Origin: Nymphaea colorata
Lineage: Eukaryota; Streptophyta; Magnoliopsida; Nymphaeales; Nymphaeaceae
Assembly: GCF_008831285.2 (NCBI RefSeq)
Contig: NC_045143.1
Coordinates: 24,682,302 to 24,692,661 of the forward strand
Reading direction: 5' to 3'
DNA: 10,360 nt
Position 1 is the first letter of the stretch. The number at the start of each line of letters is the position of its first letter. Shown in pieces: positions 6,361 through 10,360 of this stretch. A model generated the notes under the pieces. The model did not search any database. It had not been told where the DNA came from and saw only the letters and a program-made list of their open reading frames with translations. The position numbers and the translations under genes were made by a program.

Positions 6361-7833
6361 TGGCAGTCTTCTTTCAATAACATCACTGCTTCTGTGGCTG
6401 CTTGATTCCATTTGTACAGCTCATGATGCATTACCTTGCGGATTGCCTTTGTTTTTTGTGATAAATTTTGAATGTAGTTTCCTACATAATTGAGGCATCT
6501 AAGGAACCTTTGGCATTGTAGCTTGTCTTCGAGCTGATTTGAAAATTGCTTGATCTTTTTCAGCACATGATCTTGCATGGTTATTCTTCCTTCTTTGAGC
6601 TTGATTCTGAGAAATTCAATTTCTCGTTTGGCCAGTTGGAATTTATCTTCTGTTTTGGAAAGCCCGATGCCATGCTTCTCACATATTTCTGCGAAGATTG
6701 TGAGGTGCTGCAAATGCTCATCTACAGTTTCTGAGGCTATTAAGAAATCGTCAATATAGTTAATGATAAAATCATAACCTTTGAAAATTTCATCCATGCG
6801 TCTTTGAAACTGTGAGGGTGCATTTTTAAGTCCAAATGGCATAACCAACCATTCGTACAAGCCAAGCAGAGTGTAGAAAGCCATTTTGTGTCTATCTTCT
6901 TCTGCAACCTTAATCTGGTGATAGTCCGACTTGCAATCGAATTTAGAGAAAATCTTGTCTTGGGCTACCCTTTGTATTAGGACTTCTTTGTTTGGTAAAA
7001 GCCATTTTATATCTATAGTCACGCTGTTCAGAGGAATGTAGTTAATAACCATTCTAGCTTTACCTCTCTTGATTTCAGCATGATTTCTGACTATAAAGCT
7101 TGCGCTTGCATAGTGTGACTCAGATTTTTGAATCAGACCTTTTTCTTCCAATTCCTGTATTTGAGATATAATCTCTTTTCTATCGAGTTCAGAACCCACA
7201 ATAGGTTTGCTCTGTAGAGGAATATTATGTATAGTTGGTATGTGTGTTGTTCGGGAGTCATTGTCCCAAAACTGCAATGGGTGTTCAACACAACAAGACT
7301 TCAATCTTTCTACCACTTGTGTGAACTCAGGCAAGCAATCTATTCTTTGTCCTGGTAAAAGATTTATGGCTTTGATAGCCTTGATCCTTTCAATTTCTTC
7401 TTCAAATTGAAGCTCTTGCTTCATGATTTGAAGTAAAGTCATGTGGTTGTTTTTGTCCTCTTTGTTTCTTCTTTTGTTTTGCATCCGTTTGAAAGGGGCA
7501 GACAACCTGGAAACAACTTGTTGTTCCTTTCCTATTTGGAACACAATGCAATCCTTGCATATAGTATATGGGCCAATTTCGTCTAGAGTTACTAACCCGA
7601 GCCCAATGTCATGTCCGGCATCATCGATCTGTACAAAATTTGCACTGATTGTTTTTTTTTCGAGTTTAACTAGAACATTGAGAGCAAAATAATGGAGCCT
7701 TCTTTCGCCATTCATAGTTTCAACTCTGGTTCCTTTGGGGTAATATAGCCAATCGCTAATTATCTCCCTTTTGCAAAAATTCATATTTGCACCAGTGTCG
7801 ATGAAGGCTTGTCCTTTTTTTCATTTTCTTCTT
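6360..7833 (-). pseudogene. Aspartic protease and reverse transcriptase (copy B)
   Basis: After the insertion near 7840 the viral frame continues without a stop. The protease active site Asp-Thr-Gly-Ala-Asn has its Asp codon at 7799-7797, and the reverse transcriptase follows with Tyr-Ile-Asp-Asp at 6758-6747. Both catalytic centres are intact. Several normally conserved glycines are changed relative to copy A: Lys-Ser-Gly-Tyr reads Lys-Ser-Asp-Tyr after motif A, and two Gly in the connection region read Arg. Near 6356-6366 a 10-base deletion throws the frame. In copy A the corresponding sequence has the 8-base word TGCCAGAA twice, 10 bases apart, so slippage or recombination between the two explains the loss. 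The frame beyond this point is spurious. Confidence 0.9.
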
Positions 7834-9477
7834 TTATCCCACAGCAATTTGGACTGGGATAATAATGGAAAGATCGGATAAGGACATTTTTTTGATCTGC
7901 TTAATCTCAGAATTTCTTAGGCTACTTTTTGGTGTAAAATTCTGAAAATTGATCAGAGTAGTACCTTTTTTTTCTATAGCCTTTGCCATCTTTTCTGAGA
8001 CTGCACATTTTTCCTGATGCTTTGGGGATATTGGGACTTCATCTTCAGAATAAACTCTTTCATTTTCTGATTCGCCGGATGCCGAATCGTCCGAGTCAGT
8101 GTTACTACTGTCACTGTGAATGATTTCATAGGGACTCGTTGTTGCGAAATTATTGCAAAATTCGCTTTTGCAATCTGACTCTTCGGGTTCTGATTCATAC
8201 TCTTTTGATAGCATGACTTCATTCCCTTTTGTTTTGGCGACCATAAAAATGTGTCCTGCTGCCTCTGACGATGATTCTGCAATGCTAAGGGTGCTCAATG
8301 TTTCATCATCTTCTTCTTCTCTTTCTAGATAAAACACATTTTTGTTCTTGAGGCATTCTTCGAATTCTTCTTCATTTTCGATCAAATCCCAGTCTTGTTC
8401 TATGTCAGGGACTTCAAACATCATTTTGATTTGTCGAGGAGCTCTGCTGGGGCATTTGTTAACATAAAGGCCCTTCTTTCGACAGGTAAAACACCTATCG
8501 TCCTTTTTCTTGTCACTGTTTCTTCTTCTTCTGAAGAATCTATATGGTTTGAATGGCCTCCTCGTTTTGGTTCGTCTGAACCTTGGTTTGAATCTTTTTG
8601 GCAGATTGTGTTCTTTTGCTCCGTCAATCTGACTGCAAATATTTCTTCCAACTTTAGGCAGTTCGGTGTTTGCCTTAAGTCTGTAACAGAGCTTTTTTAT
8701 CTCTTGTCGAACAATTTGTTGTAGGTCGACTAGATTCAAACTTTCAACCAAGATATTTCTATGTGACAATTTATCTAGCACAATGTTACCAAGTGATTCT
8801 GGTAACGAAGCAAGAAAGGACATACCAATTGTTGAGAGGGCATGTGCTCCTAGGAGATATGCTTCGTTGAGATAATCTTCAGCATATTGCTCAAATTGGC
8901 TGAGTTCCTTCAACTTTCTCTTTGTAAACATTAACCAATCAGAAGACTGATGTGCTAGAAGGTTGGGCTGAAATTCTAGAATGATGCGGTTGCCCAAGAC
9001 TGACAAATCATCATTCATAATTTCGACTTTCTCGGCGTCTGGCAAGAATTTCCACCAATTTGCCACTCGTCCTGAGAATGTAAACGGTGAAATTCTCCAT
9101 GCCTGGTCTAGAGACAGACGTTTTTTAGTTACCACCATGTGTAGATGTTGTGCCCATAATCTAATTACTTCTGCTACCTTCGTGGTTGGGCATGTATCAA
9201 TGTTCAGAATCGGTATTTCGGAACCAAATGAGAGCACATGTTTTTTGACTTCTGGTGGTCTGTTGTGACGCTAATTTTGGAACATCTTCATATCAGCATT
9301 CTTGAAATTTGGCATGAGATAAAAGTCTTTGTATGCTACTGATTTTTGTCGATTTCCAAGAGAGTGAGGGCTTATTTCACGAGTCGACAAATTTTGAGAA
9401 TGTGCCTTTAAGGCTTCCTTTGCTTGAGCCTTAAGTTCCTTCCTTTCACTGTTTAACATGGACTTGACTATTTCCAT
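7834..9477 (-). pseudogene. Capsid protein with acidic C-terminal region and start of protease linker (copy B)
   Basis: The first 68 codons (9477-9274) are rich in Lys, Glu and Ala and probably helical, ending at a TAG (9273-9271). The same frame then stays open to TAA 7836-7834. The Trp-rich stretch Gly-Arg-Val-Ala-Asn-Trp-Trp (about 9075-9055) resembles the capsid core of retroid Gag proteins. A basic tract (about 8600-8500) leads to the zinc knuckle at 8493-8452, but its His is replaced by Leu (8469-8467), so zinc binding is impaired. An acidic, serine-rich region follows (about 8390-8030). The frame ends through a one-base insertion just before the protease active site. The valine codon GTG at 9237 is not a start, because the frame is open upstream of it as far as the TAG. 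Confidence 0.85.
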
Positions 9478-9481
9478 GTTA
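9475..9481 (-). promoter_or_regulatory. ORF1 stop / ORF2 start junction (TAA-C-ATG)
   Basis: Read on the minus strand, the MP-containing frame ends with TAA at 9481-9479, and one base later ATGG starts the capsid-polymerase frame (A at -3, G at +4). Such tight stop-start spacing is typical of plant pararetroviruses that translate successive ORFs from one RNA by reinitiation. It is the best evidence here for a two-ORF layout; the alternative is a single ancestral frame broken by a chance frameshift. Confidence 0.55.
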
Positions 9482-10360
9482 GCCTGTACTGTTTAGAGTT
9501 GCTTTTCGATTTTCCTGAAATGCTTTTCTGCATATGTGCTCCAATGGATGAGGTAGCCGAGTTTTGTCATCTTGAGTTTTAGATGACTGGGCCGAGTGCA
9601 GAAGTAGATAGCTTTCATCAGCACAGAATTTAGGTGTACCTTTCTGCATTTCTTCGGATGTAGTAGTGGTGTAGGCTATTTTTGGGGGCCAATCTCCACT
9701 AAGAACATAATTAACCCCTGCTTCTCCTTGTTCGACTTTGGGTGATGAGGTTGAAGTCATTATCATCATTTTTACTACCGAATCTCTATTGGGAGATGAA
9801 GTTTCTTCAGAGAGGGCTCTGACGGTTGGCAATACCGGTGGTAGACTTAATGATCTTGTAGGTTGTAGTTGTAGCTGGGACTGCCTGTGAGCATGTTTTT
9901 TAGGATATTTTTAAAATATGCTCTGCCAGGATTTTCTTTCCTTGTACTTCTGGCGTTGCAGGAATTCTCCGATTGTTGGGTACCCTTGTAGAAATTCTTC
10001 ATTCGAAATTTCTGTTCCTACTTGCATAATGTTTTTGTTCATGGATAGTGGAAAGTTTATTCCATAATCCAACTTGAAACTGGTGAGGGTACTCTGAAGG
10101 AGATTGAACGTGCACCTGGATGTGATGGTTGCATAAATGGATTTAGTAACCAGGTTTACTTCTTTGATCTGGACACAAAGAACAAACGCTTGCAGCAGAT
10201 GAGGATCTTGTAGTGATAGCGTGAAATTTGGCTGAACACAACATAGTCCGTCTTTGGAGAGTTCTCCTGTGACTTGACAGATGAGGGCTTGCTTCCAGTC
10301 AACGTGGCCATCATCAAGGAGTGAAACTTAATATGGGGCATTGAGCTTGTACTTGAAGTG
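9479..10360 (-). pseudogene. Movement protein ORF (copy B), 5'-truncated by the window edge
   Basis: One frame (first codon base 1 modulo 3) runs from the window edge to TAA 9481-9479, with internal TAA stops at 10330-10328 and 9913-9911. The part from about 10327 to 9914 encodes a putative 30K-type movement protein, which would enlarge plasmodesmata or form transport tubules. It includes Leu-Leu-Asp-Asp-Gly near 10320 and Pro-Asn-Phe-Thr-Leu-Ser-Leu-Gln-Asp-Pro near 10225. It is about 96% identical to the plus-strand fragment 4639-4970. The last part (9910-9482) is a Ser/Thr/Pro-rich, probably disordered extension of 143 codons that I cannot assign. The stop at 9913 may be decay or a true end. 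The N-terminal half lies beyond base 10360. Confidence 0.7.

Larger units (their letters stand above)
5427..8828 (-). repeat. Right arm of a large inverted repeat
   Basis: This is the counterpart of 1-3410 in opposite orientation. Small indels and the lesions listed for copy B account for the slight length difference. The similarity is between related viral copies and does not show that one was duplicated from the other. Confidence 0.85.
5427..9477 (-). pseudogene. Endogenous pararetrovirus polyprotein (CP-PR-RT-RH), copy B, 3'-truncated
   Basis: Reading leftward, this copy begins at an ATG at 9477-9475 in a strong context (A at -3, G at +4), one base after the stop of the upstream MP frame. 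It encodes an N-terminal charged helix-like segment, capsid with zinc knuckle, protease, reverse transcriptase, RNase H and part of the C-terminal tail. Lesions in order: TAG at 9273-9271; a one-base insertion near 7836-7843; a 10-base deletion near 6356-6366; TGA at 6000-5998; and a one-base insertion near 5801-5812. The frame passes 0, 2, 0, 2 (first codon base modulo 3) through these events, exactly as they predict. Similarity to copy A stops at about 5427, where AT-rich DNA begins, about 70 bases short of the natural stop. It is more decayed than copy A. Confidence 0.93.

Noticed and set aside
10156-10341. 61-residue open frame on the minus strand starting at 10341
   Set aside because: It is out of frame with the MP coding sequence, whose frame is supported by the plus-strand fragment and by continuity with the downstream region.
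1-10360. Ty3/gypsy LTR retrotransposon
   Set aside because: There are no LTRs and no integrase after RNase H, and an MP-like frame lies upstream of the capsid. The module order is caulimovirid.

Overview
This window reads as plant nuclear DNA carrying two degraded, oppositely oriented copies of an endogenous pararetrovirus (family Caulimoviridae) embedded in TA-rich repeat DNA. The family call rests on module order and motifs: a putative 30K-type movement protein (MP), then a capsid protein (CP) with a basic tract and CCHC zinc knuckle, an aspartic protease (PR, Asp-Thr-Gly-Ala-Asn), a reverse transcriptase (RT, Tyr-Ile-Asp-Asp) and RNase H (RH). There is no integrase after RNase H and there are no LTRs, which argues against a Ty3/gypsy element. 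The genus cannot be fixed from the sequence. A separate MP frame followed by one CP-PR-RT-RH frame, plus the TA-rich setting, would suit a petuvirus/florendovirus-like or related endogenous lineage. No host gene is visible, so the host species is unknown beyond 'probably a vascular plant'.

Layout. (1) 1-3476, plus strand: the 3' two thirds of the polyprotein frame, entering from outside the window, in one uninterrupted frame broken only by four TGA stops (450, 1152, 1260, 2544). (2) 3473-3953: the viral 3' intergenic region, with a TATA box at 3699-3705 and a short hairpin just downstream, placed where a pregenomic RNA promoter is expected. (3) 3954-4013: a C-rich 27-bp tandem repeat. (4) 4014-4603: AT-rich low-complexity DNA. 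(5) 4639-4970, plus strand: an isolated fragment of the MP gene. (6) 4971-5426: more AT-rich DNA containing an uninterrupted run of 36 TA dinucleotides. (7) 5427-10360, minus strand: a second, longer viral copy running from the middle of the MP through CP, PR, RT and RH into the C-terminal tail, where it is cut off in the TA repeat. It carries several nonsense and frameshift lesions.

The two polyprotein copies lie tail to tail, forming diverged inverted-repeat arms of about 3.4 kb. Over the 59 codons I aligned by eye they are about 81% identical in DNA but about 92% identical in protein, so most of their divergence arose while the gene was under selection in a replicating virus. The small MP fragment, by contrast, is about 96% identical to the MP of the minus-strand copy. 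The locus therefore looks like a mosaic of at least two viral lineages or two insertion events. Both copies are broken. The plus-strand copy keeps the visible catalytic residues of PR, RT and RH and its zinc ligands, whereas the minus-strand copy has lost a zinc-knuckle His and two RNase H Asp residues. The arrangement could yield antisense or hairpin RNA if the viral promoter or a neighbouring host promoter is active; that is inference.
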